This document shows, piece after piece, positions 9,201-18,329 of a stretch of 64,000 nucleotides of DNA. Source of the DNA: an uncultured Muribaculaceae bacterium (GTDB taxonomy: Bacteria > Bacteroidota > Bacteroidia > Bacteroidales > Muribaculaceae). The translations under genes were made by a program, and so were the position numbers. The stretch lies in NCBI GenBank assembly GCA_944321875.1, contig CALUMX010000007.1, forward strand, positions 1 to 64,000, written 5' to 3'. A model generated the notes under the pieces. The model was not told the origin of the DNA and made no database searches. It saw only the letters and a program-made list of their open reading frames with translations. The number at the start of each line of letters is the position of its first letter. The stretch's first letter is position 1.

Positions 9201-9962
9201 TCAAACCTTTATAAGCATGCCATCGTAACAAAGCTCAACCCCCGGCGGCAATTTCTCCGACACATCCGCATGCAGGCCCATTCCGTCGCTCATGTGAATC
9301 AGGTAGGTCCGCCGCGGCTGCAGCTTTCTCACCACCGACAAGGTCTCCGGAAGGGAAAAATGAGAAAGATGACGGGTCTGGCGCAGCGCATCGATAATGA
9401 GCACCTCCAGTCCGTGCATCCGCTCCAAAGTCGAATCAGGAATGTGGTTGACATCGGTCACATAGGCCATCGGACCTATCCGGTAGCCGAACACGGGCAA
9501 ACGGTAATGCAGTACCGGCAAAGGCAACACCTTCACTCCGGCCACCTCAAACTCCCGGTCGCCCAACTCATGGACCTCCAGCTGCGGCACTCCCGGATAG
9601 GGATGCTCCACAAAGCAATACGGCATCCGGGCTTTCAGGTCGGCAATGACATTCGGCTGCGCATAGACAGGGAACGCACCCCTGCGGCAGTAGGCGCGTA
9701 GGTCGTCAATGCCTCCCACGTGGTCGTAATGACTATGGGTAAGCAGCAAAGCGTCCAGTTCCTGACGGGTAGCCCGCAGCATCTGCGTGCGGAAATCCGG
9801 ACCGCAGTCTATCAGCAGACTGGCTCCGTCTGTCCTCACAATCGCCGACGTGCGCAAACGGCGGTCACGCTCGTCTTCTGAGCGGCACACCTCACAGCTA
9901 CAGCCCAGACAAGGCACTCCCGTCGATGTTCCGCTACCCAAAATCTCAACTTCCATTCCCAT
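9201..9962 (-). CDS. PhnP-like MBL-fold phosphodiesterase/hydrolase
   Basis: 253-residue metallo-beta-lactamase-fold protein. Zinc motif HxHxDH is clear (THSHYDHVGG; His76, His78, Asp80, His81), with later metal ligands in VLHYRLP, TDVNHIPD and LIHMSDG. The N-terminus has the cysteine cluster PCLGCSCEVC (Cys18-Cys26) that in PhnP binds a structural zinc. The family hydrolyses cyclic or activated phosphodiesters; the substrate here is unknown, and no phosphonate genes are nearby. No signal peptide, so cytoplasmic. It starts 6 nt after the lipoprotein gene, so the two probably share an mRNA. Confidence 0.88.
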   Translation of the reverse strand: MGMEVEILGSGTSTGVPCLGCSCEVCRSEDERDRRLRTSAIVRTDGASLLIDCGPDFRTQMLRATRQELDALLLTHSHYDHVGGIDDLRAYCRRGAFPVYAQPNVIADLKARMPYCFVEHPYPGVPQLEVHELGDREFEVAGVKVLPLPVLHYRLPVFGYRIGPMAYVTDVNHIPDSTLERMHGLEVLIIDALRQTRHLSHFSLPETLSVVRKLQPRRTYLIHMSDGMGLHADVSEKLPPGVELCYDGMLIKV

Positions 9963-9968
9963 TTTCTA

Positions 9969-10904
9969 TTATTGTCTGAAATCAACCAACAATCCGTTAT
10001 CAAACACGGCAAACACACCGTTATCGTAGTTCCAGCGCTCAAACAGACCGCCACGCGTCGGAATCCGGGCAATCGAACGTGGTGAGCCCAGCGACAGCGA
10101 GCACTCGTCCTTGGTCATTCCCAACGCAATCCGGCCATGCACAATCCGCTCCCAATTCTCATCCGTGATGTTCTTGTAAGTCTTGCGTATGTCGGTAAAG
10201 GAGAAAATCCGGTCAAAGGTCTTGCTTCTGACCGACGAGGTGGACGAAGACATAAAAATGCCGGCCTTCTGCCCCTCGCAGTCAAACTCGACATAAAACG
10301 GATAGACAGCATCACCCGGCACCACCGAGTCTACCTCCACCGGGACATAGCGTATTCCCGATACAGCCTCCCCCGAGCGCGTCTGCCAATCATTGGATTT
10401 CAAATAATAGGTGTTACCGGCCAACAGCGAATCGACACGCTCCACCATGTCCATATCCGTCATAAAAGGCACCAGATAAGCCGGGTTGGCCGTCTTCATC
10501 TCTGCCATCGTCTTGCCGGTAAAATAGCGGTACTCCTGCTTTCCATCGCTGAATACGAGCACTGTCTCCCGCGTATTGTCAATCTGACGGTTGTCCTCGA
10601 TGGCTGTCAACCGCAGCACCGTTCCCTTCAGCTCAAGCGATGACACGTCGTATTCACGGGAAGGCGCGAAAATGCGGCGCACGGAATTGTCTGTCACATA
10701 AAAGCGCTTTCCCTTCTGCCAGCAGGAGAAGGAATCGAGAGCCACACCCCTCCAGAACTGTTCCTCAGCCGACAGCGAATTGGCCTTTACCTTCGCCACG
10801 TCCTTCGCGGAAATCAGCCCGGTATTCTCAATGCCGGTAAAGCAGGAAGTGACGGAAAATGCGCCCAACAAGCATGCCCAAATTTGTAAAATCATACGTT
10901 TCAT
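9969..10904 (-). CDS. Lipoprotein of unknown function
   Basis: 311 residues from the ATG at 10904, which opens a lipoprotein signal (WACLLGAFSVTSC, Cys21). An in-frame start 57 nt further upstream would lie beyond the promoter box and is rejected. A minus-strand -7 box TACTTTTG sits at 10916-10909, only 4 nt before the ATG, so the mRNA may be leaderless. I do not recognise a domain; the C-terminal stretch (HGRIALGMTKDECSLSLGSPRS) resembles the SmpA/OmlA-type GMTKxEv..lGsP motif seen in Bam-associated lipoproteins, which is a weak similarity. Followed closely by the metallo-hydrolase gene. Confidence 0.75.
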   Translation of the reverse strand: MKRMILQIWACLLGAFSVTSCFTGIENTGLISAKDVAKVKANSLSAEEQFWRGVALDSFSCWQKGKRFYVTDNSVRRIFAPSREYDVSSLELKGTVLRLTAIEDNRQIDNTRETVLVFSDGKQEYRYFTGKTMAEMKTANPAYLVPFMTDMDMVERVDSLLAGNTYYLKSNDWQTRSGEAVSGIRYVPVEVDSVVPGDAVYPFYVEFDCEGQKAGIFMSSSTSSVRSKTFDRIFSFTDIRKTYKNITDENWERIVHGRIALGMTKDECSLSLGSPRSIARIPTRGGLFERWNYDNGVFAVFDNGLLVDFRQ

Positions 10905-10908
10905 GCCA

Positions 10909-10916
10909 CAAAAGTA
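10909..10916 (-). promoter_or_regulatory. -7 box directly before a lipoprotein start
   Basis: TACTTTTG on the minus strand fits TAnnTTTG and ends 4 nt before the ATG at 10904. No clear -33 TTTG is seen at the usual distance. Confidence 0.45.
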
Positions 10917-11013
10917 ATTACTTCTCGCATCCGTCCCAATTCTTTGTCTCCATTTTTTCATTCATTAAGTACTTTTTATCAACCGACACGAATCAATGCT
11001 GATGTTTTTTCAT

Positions 11014-11021
11014 TAAATTTG
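11014..11021 (+). promoter_or_regulatory. -7 box before the TamB-like gene
   Basis: TAAATTTG fits the Bacteroidetes -7 consensus and ends 7 nt before the ATG at 11029, implying a leader of a few nucleotides at most. The -33 element is not recognisable. Confidence 0.45.
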
Positions 11022-11028
11022 CAAAATA

Positions 11029-14000
11029 ATGAAGAAGATTACAATTCATATATATAAAGTCCTGCGCAATGTTTTCGTGACGGTGTTGCTGACGCTGCTG
11101 ACCATCTATTCAGCCCTCTACATCACACTTTCATTGCCTGGCGCTCAAAACCGCATCCGTGAAATCGGCGAGAAGGAGCTCTCCAAACTCCTCGACACAA
11201 AGGTGAGCATCGGCAACATCCAGATTTACCCGCTGGATGAAATCATGCTCAACGACGTGAACATGCCTGACAAATCGGGAGCACAACTGCTGCATGTGGA
11301 CAAAATCGGAGCGGGCATCAGCCTCTATGAGCTGATTTTCAACCAACGCTTCGTGTTCAACTACGCGGAGATTATCGGTCTCAACGCCCATATCAGCAAG
11401 GACACGCCCAAAAGTCCGCTGAACATTCAGTTCATCATCGACGCCCTTAAGCCTAAGGACAAAAACAAACCGCCCACAAAGTTTGACATTGCGCTGAACG
11501 CCGTGGTCATCCGCCGCAGTACGGCCACCTTCGACGTTTTCTCCGAAGGACACGCCGCTCCCGGCAGATTCGACAAGAACCACATCAAGGTGACACAGCT
11601 CAATGCCGACATATACATTCCAAAACTGAAAAACGATGACTTCTCCTTTGTCATCAAGCGTCTTGCGTTCCGGGAGAACAGCGGATTCACCCTCCGTAAC
11701 CTCGCGCTGAACATCGACATCAGCAAAACGAGCATCGCTGCATCGGGACTCCGCATCGAACTACCCAACAGCCGTATTGAGCCGGCCGACATCCAACTGA
11801 AATTTGCCGACCTGAAGAAGTTGAAGAATGAACTCCACCAACTTCCACTGGCTCTAAAAATCAAAGAGGCACTCATCTCCCCTGCTGATTTCAAGGCCTT
11901 TGTTCCTGCGCTGTCTAAAGCGGACATTCCGCTGTTTCTGAGCTGTGACATCGACGGCAATTTACGCCAGTTGAACGTACGCCGAATCAACGTCCATACC
12001 AACGAATCCTGGCTTACGCTCAACACCTCCGGTACGCTCCGCCACCTGAACGACAAGGATTCCCTTGCCATTGACATTCCGAACATCAAGCTGCACGCCG
12101 ACATGACCGCTATGGCTGGCGCAATTCCTGAAGAAGGTGCGAAAATAGTCAATACCGTCAAGTTTGTATCCATTGACGGCTCGCTGCAGATGGCCGACAA
12201 AAAGGCGAAATACGTGGGCTACATCCACACGGCTCTGGGCCGTCTGGTCACCAACGGAACTCTCGCGTTCGGCAAAGTCAAGAGCTTTACCGGCCGACTC
12301 AGCTCCGACAACCTCACACTCAGCCAATTCACCCAGAACAAGGAGCTGCTGGGTGACGCCTCGTTCGACCTGCTCACCAACCTGTCAATCATCGGGAAAA
12401 AGCCTATCGGCACCGTTAAAGGCAAGGTACGCTACATCGACCTCAAAGGCTACCGGTATGAGAACATCGTGACCAACCTGAAACTCGGTCGCAATTCCTA
12501 TGAGGGCTTCGTCACCCTGGAAGACCCCAACATCGACTTCAACATCCACGGAATGGCCCTGCTCGACGGTGAGAACTCCAAGTTTGACATGAAGGCAAGC
12601 ATCAGCAACGTCAGCCCCTACAATCTGCATTGGGCCAACAAATACGAGAACCACCGTCTCTCGCTCGGCATCGACGCGATGTTTACAGGCGACAATCCTG
12701 ACAATATCGAGGGAGACATCATGGTTTCCGACATTGCCTTCAGAGACGACGAAGGCAACGGTGTCAGCGTGTCTCACCTGGACCTGACCTCCCGTACGAA
12801 AGAGAACAACCGCAAATACATGACCCTCAATTCCGACCTGATTAACGGACACATCGACGGCTATGTCAACTTCGCCCATCTGGTTCCGGAATTGAAAGAA
12901 ATCGTAGCCGTAGCCCTGCCGGCCATCAAGGAAGTGCCGCAGCAGGACCCGAAACAGAGGAGCAAGAAGCTAAGCACGGTGAAAGCGACTCGTGACAACA
13001 ACTTCTCCTACTTTTTCCGCATTGCCGAGAACAACGACATCACGGAGTTCTTCCATCTGCCGGTTACGATTGTTCACCCCATCACGCTCTCAGGAAGTGT
13101 CAACGCCGCTACCCGCAACCTGCGGTTCGGCCTCGATATGCCGTACCTGATGCAGGGCGACAAGGTCATTGAGAAAACCAACATCGCACTCCAGGTCGAC
13201 GGAGCCGGACAGTCGGTCTCCCTCAATGCGGCGACCCAGCTGGACCACAAAAACGGCAATATCCTCTTCCTCATCAATGCGAACGGTGCCGATGACTGCA
13301 TCGATACGGACATCGCTTGGCAGTATGACCGCAAGAAAAACTTCTCAGGCAATCTCCGCTTGACCTCCCTCCTGCAACGCAACGAGGAGAACAATGCCCT
13401 GACGGCAGGTATCCAGATTCACCCCTCGAAATTCATCGTCAACGACACGACATGGAACATCGAGCAGTCGAAAATCGACGTAGCCAAAAACCGCATCATT
13501 GTCGAAAACATCGACGTCAACCGTGAGCATCAGTTTGTCCATGCCAACGGTATCGTCTCCGACAATATGGAGGAAACACTCGAGCTGGAGCTGAAGAACA
13601 TCGACCTCGACTATATCTTCGAGACGCTGAAAATCAACCATGTCGTATTCGGAGGCAGCGCGACTGGACGCTTCCACGCGTCAGGACTGCTCACGAAGCA
13701 ACCTCAAATCAACACGCCGAACCTGCATGTGGAGAATTTCGCCTACCACGAGGCTCCATTGGGCACGGCCGACATCGCCAGCTACTGGGACAACGAGACC
13801 AAGGGTATTGTCATCAACGCCGACATCCACCAATACAACGGACGCGAGTCCTTCGTACGGGGCGCTGTCTACCCTACCCTCAAATCGCTGTCGTTCAAAT
13901 TCTTTGCCGACCATCTGAACGTGGCTATCCTCAAGCCGTTCATGTCGGCCTTTACCTCCGACGTGGAAGGAGAGGCCTCGGGTCAGGCACACCTGTTCGG

Positions 14001-15621
14001 TACGTTCAAGCAGATTGACATGGAGGGACGGTTGTTTGCCGACCGCTTCCGCATGCGCGTTGACCAGACCAATTGCTATTACAACGTATCCGACTCCATC
14101 ATCATGGACCCCGGTTCCATCCGCGTAACCGACGCCGTAGTCAAGGACGATTATGGAAATACGGCCAAGCTCAACGGTAAAATCACGCATACCTATTTCA
14201 AGGATGCGGAATTTGAGTTTGACATTACGGATGTCAACAATATGCTCTGCTTCAACACTACGGAGCGCGAGAATCCGTTCTGGTACGGCAAAATATTCGG
14301 CAACGGCGCTGCCTATATTCTGGGCCGCCCGGGCAACGTGAACATCAACGTGAACATGTCGTCGGCCCCCAACTCGTCGTTCACCTTCGTACTGTCCGAC
14401 CAGGAGGAAGCCAGCGAATACAACTTCATCACCTTTACCGATTCCCGCAAGAAAGCGAAACAGGGAAAAGAAGAGGCGGAAAAGCCGGAATTCCTGAAAA
14501 AGCTGGAGGTACAGCAGAACAACGCCGGCGGCCAGTCGCTTTTCCACATCAATCTGCTGGTGGATGCCAACCCCAACGTGGCAATGACCCTCGTCATGGA
14601 CCCGAACGGCGGTGACCGCATCCGTGCTACCGGTAGCGGAAACATGCGTATCGAGTACGACTCGGCTGACGGAATGAAGATGTTCGGGAACTATACGGTC
14701 AACGAAGGTAAATACAACTTCACGCTACAGGATATCATCGTGCGTGAGTTCAAAATCAAGCAGGGCGCAACCATCGCGTTCCATGGCGACCCGATGGATG
14801 CCGTTGTCGACCTCGCAGCGACCTACTCGGTCAACGCCAATCTGGAGGACCTCGACGAGTCGTTCGCCCAGGACAAGGACCTGAACCGTACGCTTGTCCC
14901 TGTCAACGCATTGCTGAAGCTCTCCGGAGTCATCTCCCAGCCCGACATCTCGTTCGACCTCGAGTTCCCGTCGCTGACGCAGGATGTCTACCGCAAAGTG
15001 CGAAGCATCGTCAGCACCGAGGATTTGATGAACCAGCAGATTATCTACCTGCTTGCGCTGAGCCGGTTCTACACCCCGGAATACATGGGTGGCACCAACC
15101 GCAACAACGGTCTTGCTTCGGTGGCCTCATCGACCATCTCCTCGCAACTGTCGAACATTCTCGGCCAACTCAGCGACAACTGGACCATCGCGCCGAATTT
15201 CCGCTCCGAAAAGGGTGACTTCTCCGATACGGAGGTCGAACTTGCGCTGTCCAGCCACCTGCTGAACAACCGCCTGCTGCTGAACGGCAACTTCGGCTAC
15301 AGCGACAACGCGATGAACAATAACAGCTTTATCGGAGATTTCGACATCGAATATCTGCTCACAAAGAGCGGTAATTTCCGACTGAAGGCCTACAACCGCT
15401 ACAACGACCAGAATTATTACATACGGAATGCCTTGACGACACAGGGCGTGGGCATCATGTTCAAACACGACTTTGACAGCCTGTTCCCGCGCAAGCGCCG
15501 CAAGAAGGAGAAACTGCAGGCAACGGAAGAGACAATTCCGGCCGACAGCCTGCCACAAATGCCACACCAGCGGGATTCCCTCCCGGCCGACAGCCAGCGG
15601 TTGCCGGTAAAGCGAGACTGA
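11029..15621 (+). CDS. TamB/AsmA-like translocation and assembly module protein
   Basis: 1530-residue protein with one N-terminal membrane anchor (about 10-33) followed by a very long beta-strand-rich periplasmic body, typical of AsmA/TamB bridge proteins that carry lipids (or assist barrel assembly) between the two membranes. The C-terminal third carries the TamB/DUF490 signature: GSGNMRIEYDSADGMKMFGNY, GKYNFTLQDIIVREFKI, GVISQPDISFDLEFP and a closing LSNILGQLSDNW...SSHLLNNRLLLNGNFGY region. The last ~70 residues are polar and basic (KRRKKEK), an unusual tail. It stands alone on the plus strand with a terminator at 15646-15683. Lipid versus protein cargo cannot be decided from sequence. Confidence 0.9.
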   Translation: MKKITIHIYKVLRNVFVTVLLTLLTIYSALYITLSLPGAQNRIREIGEKELSKLLDTKVSIGNIQIYPLDEIMLNDVNMPDKSGAQLLHVDKIGAGISLYELIFNQRFVFNYAEIIGLNAHISKDTPKSPLNIQFIIDALKPKDKNKPPTKFDIALNAVVIRRSTATFDVFSEGHAAPGRFDKNHIKVTQLNADIYIPKLKNDDFSFVIKRLAFRENSGFTLRNLALNIDISKTSIAASGLRIELPNSRIEPADIQLKFADLKKLKNELHQLPLALKIKEALISPADFKAFVPALSKADIPLFLSCDIDGNLRQLNVRRINVHTNESWLTLNTSGTLRHLNDKDSLAIDIPNIKLHADMTAMAGAIPEEGAKIVNTVKFVSIDGSLQMADKKAKYVGYIHTALGRLVTNGTLAFGKVKSFTGRLSSDNLTLSQFTQNKELLGDASFDLLTNLSIIGKKPIGTVKGKVRYIDLKGYRYENIVTNLKLGRNSYEGFVTLEDPNIDFNIHGMALLDGENSKFDMKASISNVSPYNLHWANKYENHRLSLGIDAMFTGDNPDNIEGDIMVSDIAFRDDEGNGVSVSHLDLTSRTKENNRKYMTLNSDLINGHIDGYVNFAHLVPELKEIVAVALPAIKEVPQQDPKQRSKKLSTVKATRDNNFSYFFRIAENNDITEFFHLPVTIVHPITLSGSVNAATRNLRFGLDMPYLMQGDKVIEKTNIALQVDGAGQSVSLNAATQLDHKNGNILFLINANGADDCIDTDIAWQYDRKKNFSGNLRLTSLLQRNEENNALTAGIQIHPSKFIVNDTTWNIEQSKIDVAKNRIIVENIDVNREHQFVHANGIVSDNMEETLELELKNIDLDYIFETLKINHVVFGGSATGRFHASGLLTKQPQINTPNLHVENFAYHEAPLGTADIASYWDNETKGIVINADIHQYNGRESFVRGAVYPTLKSLSFKFFADHLNVAILKPFMSAFTSDVEGEASGQAHLFGTFKQIDMEGRLFADRFRMRVDQTNCYYNVSDSIIMDPGSIRVTDAVVKDDYGNTAKLNGKITHTYFKDAEFEFDITDVNNMLCFNTTERENPFWYGKIFGNGAAYILGRPGNVNINVNMSSAPNSSFTFVLSDQEEASEYNFITFTDSRKKAKQGKEEAEKPEFLKKLEVQQNNAGGQSLFHINLLVDANPNVAMTLVMDPNGGDRIRATGSGNMRIEYDSADGMKMFGNYTVNEGKYNFTLQDIIVREFKIKQGATIAFHGDPMDAVVDLAATYSVNANLEDLDESFAQDKDLNRTLVPVNALLKLSGVISQPDISFDLEFPSLTQDVYRKVRSIVSTEDLMNQQIIYLLALSRFYTPEYMGGTNRNNGLASVASSTISSQLSNILGQLSDNWTIAPNFRSEKGDFSDTEVELALSSHLLNNRLLLNGNFGYSDNAMNNNSFIGDFDIEYLLTKSGNFRLKAYNRYNDQNYYIRNALTTQGVGIMFKHDFDSLFPRKRRKKEKLQATEETIPADSLPQMPHQRDSLPADSQRLPVKRD

Positions 15622-15645
15622 TAAGACTCAAACAGATACAAGAAA

Positions 15646-15687
15646 AAGCCCTGACAACGATTCGCATCGCTCTGTCAGGGCTTCTTT
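15646..15687 (+). terminator. Terminator of the TamB-like gene
   Basis: 11-bp perfect stem (15646-15656 / 15673-15683) followed by CTTTCC on the plus strand. Confidence 0.75.
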
Positions 15688-15762
15688 CCTATCGATTTAG
15701 GAACAATCTAACATTATTCAAAACTATAAAAACACCACATTATATATTTCAGAACTATTATA

Positions 15763-16266
15763 TTAACCGTGATAGCCGGACAACTCTTTCTTCAACCGCT
15801 TGCGGGCAAAGAAGATGCGGCTCTTGACCGTACCGAGAGGAATACCCATCTTCTCGGCAATCTCCTCGTATTTGTAGCCGGCCACATAGAGTGAGAACGG
15901 CTCCCGGAATTCCGGAGAGAAGGAGTTGATGACGTCCGTAATCTCATTGACGCTGTAAGCCACCTCCGGCATATCGTAACCATCGGCTACCGGCAGCATC
16001 GGTTGGAAAGCAGCGTCCGTTATATCCGCAGAATTGCGCTCTTTCGCACTCTTCCTATAATTGTTGATGAAGATATTGCGCATGATAGTGAAAACCCACC
16101 CCTTGAAATTGGAATGATCAACATATTTATCCTGATTGTCGAGCACCCGCAGGTTGGTTTCTTGAATCAAGTCCTCTGCCTCTTCCTTATTCAAGGTCAA
16201 TGACAGTGCAAAATTACCCAGATGTTTTTGCAGACCGAGAAGACTTTCGTTTAATGTTTTGCTCAT
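15763..16266 (-). CDS. ECF-type RNA polymerase sigma factor
   Basis: 167-residue sigma-70-family factor. Region 2 (about 10-80) contains EEAEDLIQETNLRVL and FKGWVFTIMRNIFINNYRK; region 4 (about 105-160) has SLYVAGYKYEEIAEKMGIPLGTVKSRIFFARKRLKKEL with its helix-turn-helix. Regions 1 and 3 are absent, hence the ECF class. No anti-sigma gene lies on either side, so it may be controlled by its own promoter or by an unlinked regulator. It is preceded by a 580-bp gene-free stretch. Its regulon is not predictable here. Confidence 0.93.
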   Translation of the reverse strand: MSKTLNESLLGLQKHLGNFALSLTLNKEEAEDLIQETNLRVLDNQDKYVDHSNFKGWVFTIMRNIFINNYRKSAKERNSADITDAAFQPMLPVADGYDMPEVAYSVNEITDVINSFSPEFREPFSLYVAGYKYEEIAEKMGIPLGTVKSRIFFARKRLKKELSGYHG

Positions 16267-16654
16267 AATGATAAATACTTTAATGTTTCTGTTCTGTTTT
16301 CGATTACAAAGTAACGAAATAATTAAAACAATTACAATATATGAAGTGTTATAAAATTGTAATTATTACATTTTTGTTCTCCTATTTGTCCCTTCACATG
16401 AGAAACTGTCTGATTTTTATTCGTAACAACTTTGTTTTCCCACAAAAATTAAACCTAAATCGGTCATTAGAACTTAACTGGATTTTCACTTTGTATCGAG
16501 TGGATGGTCGCTATTTTTTCGAAAGCTTAGCGGGCTAAGTCGAGAACAAGCAACGGCAAGACTCCGACAGGAAGTGATAAGACGATTAAACGTCCGCATT
16601 CATAGCTTATTTCGATTATAACGGTGTTCTAATAACCAATTAGGGTTAACCCGT

Positions 16655-16744
16655 TTCAAAAAAGAGCCCCACCGAAATCACTTCGCAGGGGCTCTCTATG
16701 GCTTAATCAGTTACGCAATTATGATTAACAAATTCAAATCCTTA
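16655..16744 (-). ncRNA. Candidate ~90-nt small RNA
   Basis: On the minus strand, TAACTTTG (16758-16751) could start a transcript near 16744. The transcript would fold a 7-bp stem (TTAATCA / TGATTAA, within 16702-16728) and end at a strong terminator: stem 16663-16670 / 16688-16695 followed by TTTTTT. No known RNA family is recognised. The alternative is that the second hairpin is simply a backup nhaA terminator. Confidence 0.25.
16663..16695 (-). terminator. Minus-strand intrinsic terminator
   Basis: GC-rich 8-bp stem (16663-16670 / 16688-16695) with an immediate T tract on the minus strand (complement of the A run 16658-16663). No T tract follows on the plus strand, so it acts leftward. 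Confidence 0.7.
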
Positions 16745-16757
16745 CGCTTGCAAAGTT

Positions 16758-16813
16758 ACTGCCACGGCCAAATACCCGCAATCGCTTCTTTTGGGTATTT
16801 TTGCCGTGGCAGT
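16758..16813 (-). terminator. Long hairpin downstream of nhaA
   Basis: Two perfect stem blocks, 11 bp (16758-16768 / 16803-16813) and 8 bp (16770-16777 / 16793-16800), are separated by a 1- versus 2-nt bulge. It starts about 33 nt after the nhaA stop and probably ends or stabilises the nhaA mRNA. No strong T tract follows. Confidence 0.6.
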
Positions 16814-16846
16814 ACCTATATATATGTATATCGTCTCCGATTCCGG

Positions 16847-18223
16847 CTAATTGTCGGCGGTTTTAGAGGCTGGTGGCAGGGTTATCTTCAAATGCAGGTA
16901 ACCGACGATACCGGCAAGCAATGAACCGACAAGGATGCCCAGTTTGGCAGAATTGAGCGTATCGGCATACTCGCTGCCCGGGAAGGAAAGGTTGGCGATG
17001 AAGAGCGACACGGTAAAACCGATACCGCCCAGCATGGCTACGGCCGACAGCATCCGCCAGTCTGCTCCCTGAGGCATCGGCGCAAGCTTAAACTTGACTG
17101 CGAGCCAGGAGAAGAGAAGGATACCGACAAACTTGCCGAGGAAGAGGCTGCAGATAACTGCAAGCCCTACTCCACCGAAAAGATGGGAGAATGACATGTC
17201 GCCCAGATAGATACCGGCATTGGCAAAGGCAAACAGCGGTATAATCAGATAGTTGACCACCGGATGCAAGGTGTCTTCCAACTCCTGCAACGGAGAAATC
17301 ACCTTGTCGGAAGCCGATTCTATCTCTTTCAGGCTGTCCATCTGCTCACGGGAAAGAATAATCTTTCGCCCGTTGGCATCCATACCGGCATCGTCTTTTT
17401 CCGGGAAACGGGCAATGCTGTTGCGGATAATGCAGATATACTTCTTAGGATGAAAGACAGGCTTCTCCGGGATACAGAAGGCGACGATAACGCCGGCAAT
17501 CGTTGGGTGAATACCTGAGTTAAGGAAAAGATACCACACAACACCGCCCAAAATCAGGTAATACATCTTGCTCTGCACCTTGAACACGGAGCCGAAAAGA
17601 AGCAAGGCAATGGCTGCCACCGAATAGAAGAGGTAGGAAACGCCGATACCATCGGAATAGCAGGTGGCAATGATGATAATACCTCCGATGTCGTCAACGA
17701 CGGCAAGCGTCGTAAGAAACACCTTCACGGAAAGCGGCACACGGCTGCCGAGCATGGCAAGGACGCCCAGCGAAAAGGCAATATCGGTAGCCATCGGAAT
17801 GGCGGCTCCACGGGTGTAGTCGGTTCCGCTGCTCATCAGGAAGAAGAACAGGACCGGCACTACCATACCGCCCACAGCTCCGATAATCGGCAACAGGGCT
17901 TTCTTGAACGACGAGAGTTCGCCGACAAGCACCTCACGCTTGATTTCAAGGCCAATCATAAAGAAGAACACGGCCATCAGCGCATCGTTGATGAACTCCA
18001 TGATAGTCATCGGATGACCGTTGTGACTGAACAGGTTAAAATCGCCTATCTGCAGTTTAATCTCCTTTTCCCAAAACTGAAAATAGAAATCGCTGACATA
18101 AGGCAAGTTGGCACACAACAATGCCAGCAGGGTTGCTCCAATCAAGGGGTTTCCACCCTTGACATAGTTAAGAATGGTCTTCGTTGCAGAAAACGGACTT
18201 ACTCTGCTGTTTTCAAAATCCAT
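16847..18223 (-). CDS. nhaA: Na+/H+ antiporter NhaA
   Basis: 458-residue inner-membrane antiporter that expels Na+ in exchange for protons. It shows the family pattern of about 12 helices, with MATDIAFSLGVLA (Asp147) and LAVVDDIGGIIIIA (Asp177/Asp178, equivalent to the E. coli ion-binding pair Asp163/Asp164), plus GLEIKREVLVGEL. A hydrophilic insertion of about 60 residues (near 265-330, with KDDAGMDANGRKIILSREQ) sits between two helices and is longer than in the E. coli protein. The ATG at 18223 is preferred over an in-frame TTG 9 nt upstream. Confidence 0.95.
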   Translation of the reverse strand: MDFENSRVSPFSATKTILNYVKGGNPLIGATLLALLCANLPYVSDFYFQFWEKEIKLQIGDFNLFSHNGHPMTIMEFINDALMAVFFFMIGLEIKREVLVGELSSFKKALLPIIGAVGGMVVPVLFFFLMSSGTDYTRGAAIPMATDIAFSLGVLAMLGSRVPLSVKVFLTTLAVVDDIGGIIIIATCYSDGIGVSYLFYSVAAIALLLFGSVFKVQSKMYYLILGGVVWYLFLNSGIHPTIAGVIVAFCIPEKPVFHPKKYICIIRNSIARFPEKDDAGMDANGRKIILSREQMDSLKEIESASDKVISPLQELEDTLHPVVNYLIIPLFAFANAGIYLGDMSFSHLFGGVGLAVICSLFLGKFVGILLFSWLAVKFKLAPMPQGADWRMLSAVAMLGGIGFTVSLFIANLSFPGSEYADTLNSAKLGILVGSLLAGIVGYLHLKITLPPASKTADN

Positions 18224-18259
18224 AATACTCAATAATTAATCAATTCCTATTTATAAACT

Positions 18260-18307
18260 AAAAAAGGGTATCTCGCCGCAGAGTCCCTAATCTCCGGAAA
18301 GATACCC
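18260..18307 (-). terminator. lepA terminator
   Basis: Stem of 8 bp (18266-18273 / 18300-18307) with a T tract on the minus strand (complement of A 18260-18265), just downstream of the lepA stop. Confidence 0.75.
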
Positions 18308-18329
18308 ATCATCTTTTTCTTGCAAAAGC

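Larger units (their letters stand above)
16267..16846. other. 580-bp gene-free stretch between the ECF sigma gene and nhaA
   Basis: Only short ORFs without convincing start context are present. The right part holds two hairpins (16663-16695 and 16758-16813) and a minus-strand -7 box (16758-16751). The left part (16267-16650) is AT-rich upstream sequence of the ECF gene; apart from a small stem around 16525-16545 (TTAGC..GCTAA-type) I see nothing in it. Confidence 0.6.

Noticed and set aside
16697..16762. tRNA-like TTCAAATCC in the gene-free stretch
   Set aside because: Only a T-loop-like string; no acceptor stem, D-arm or anticodon stem can be folded around it.
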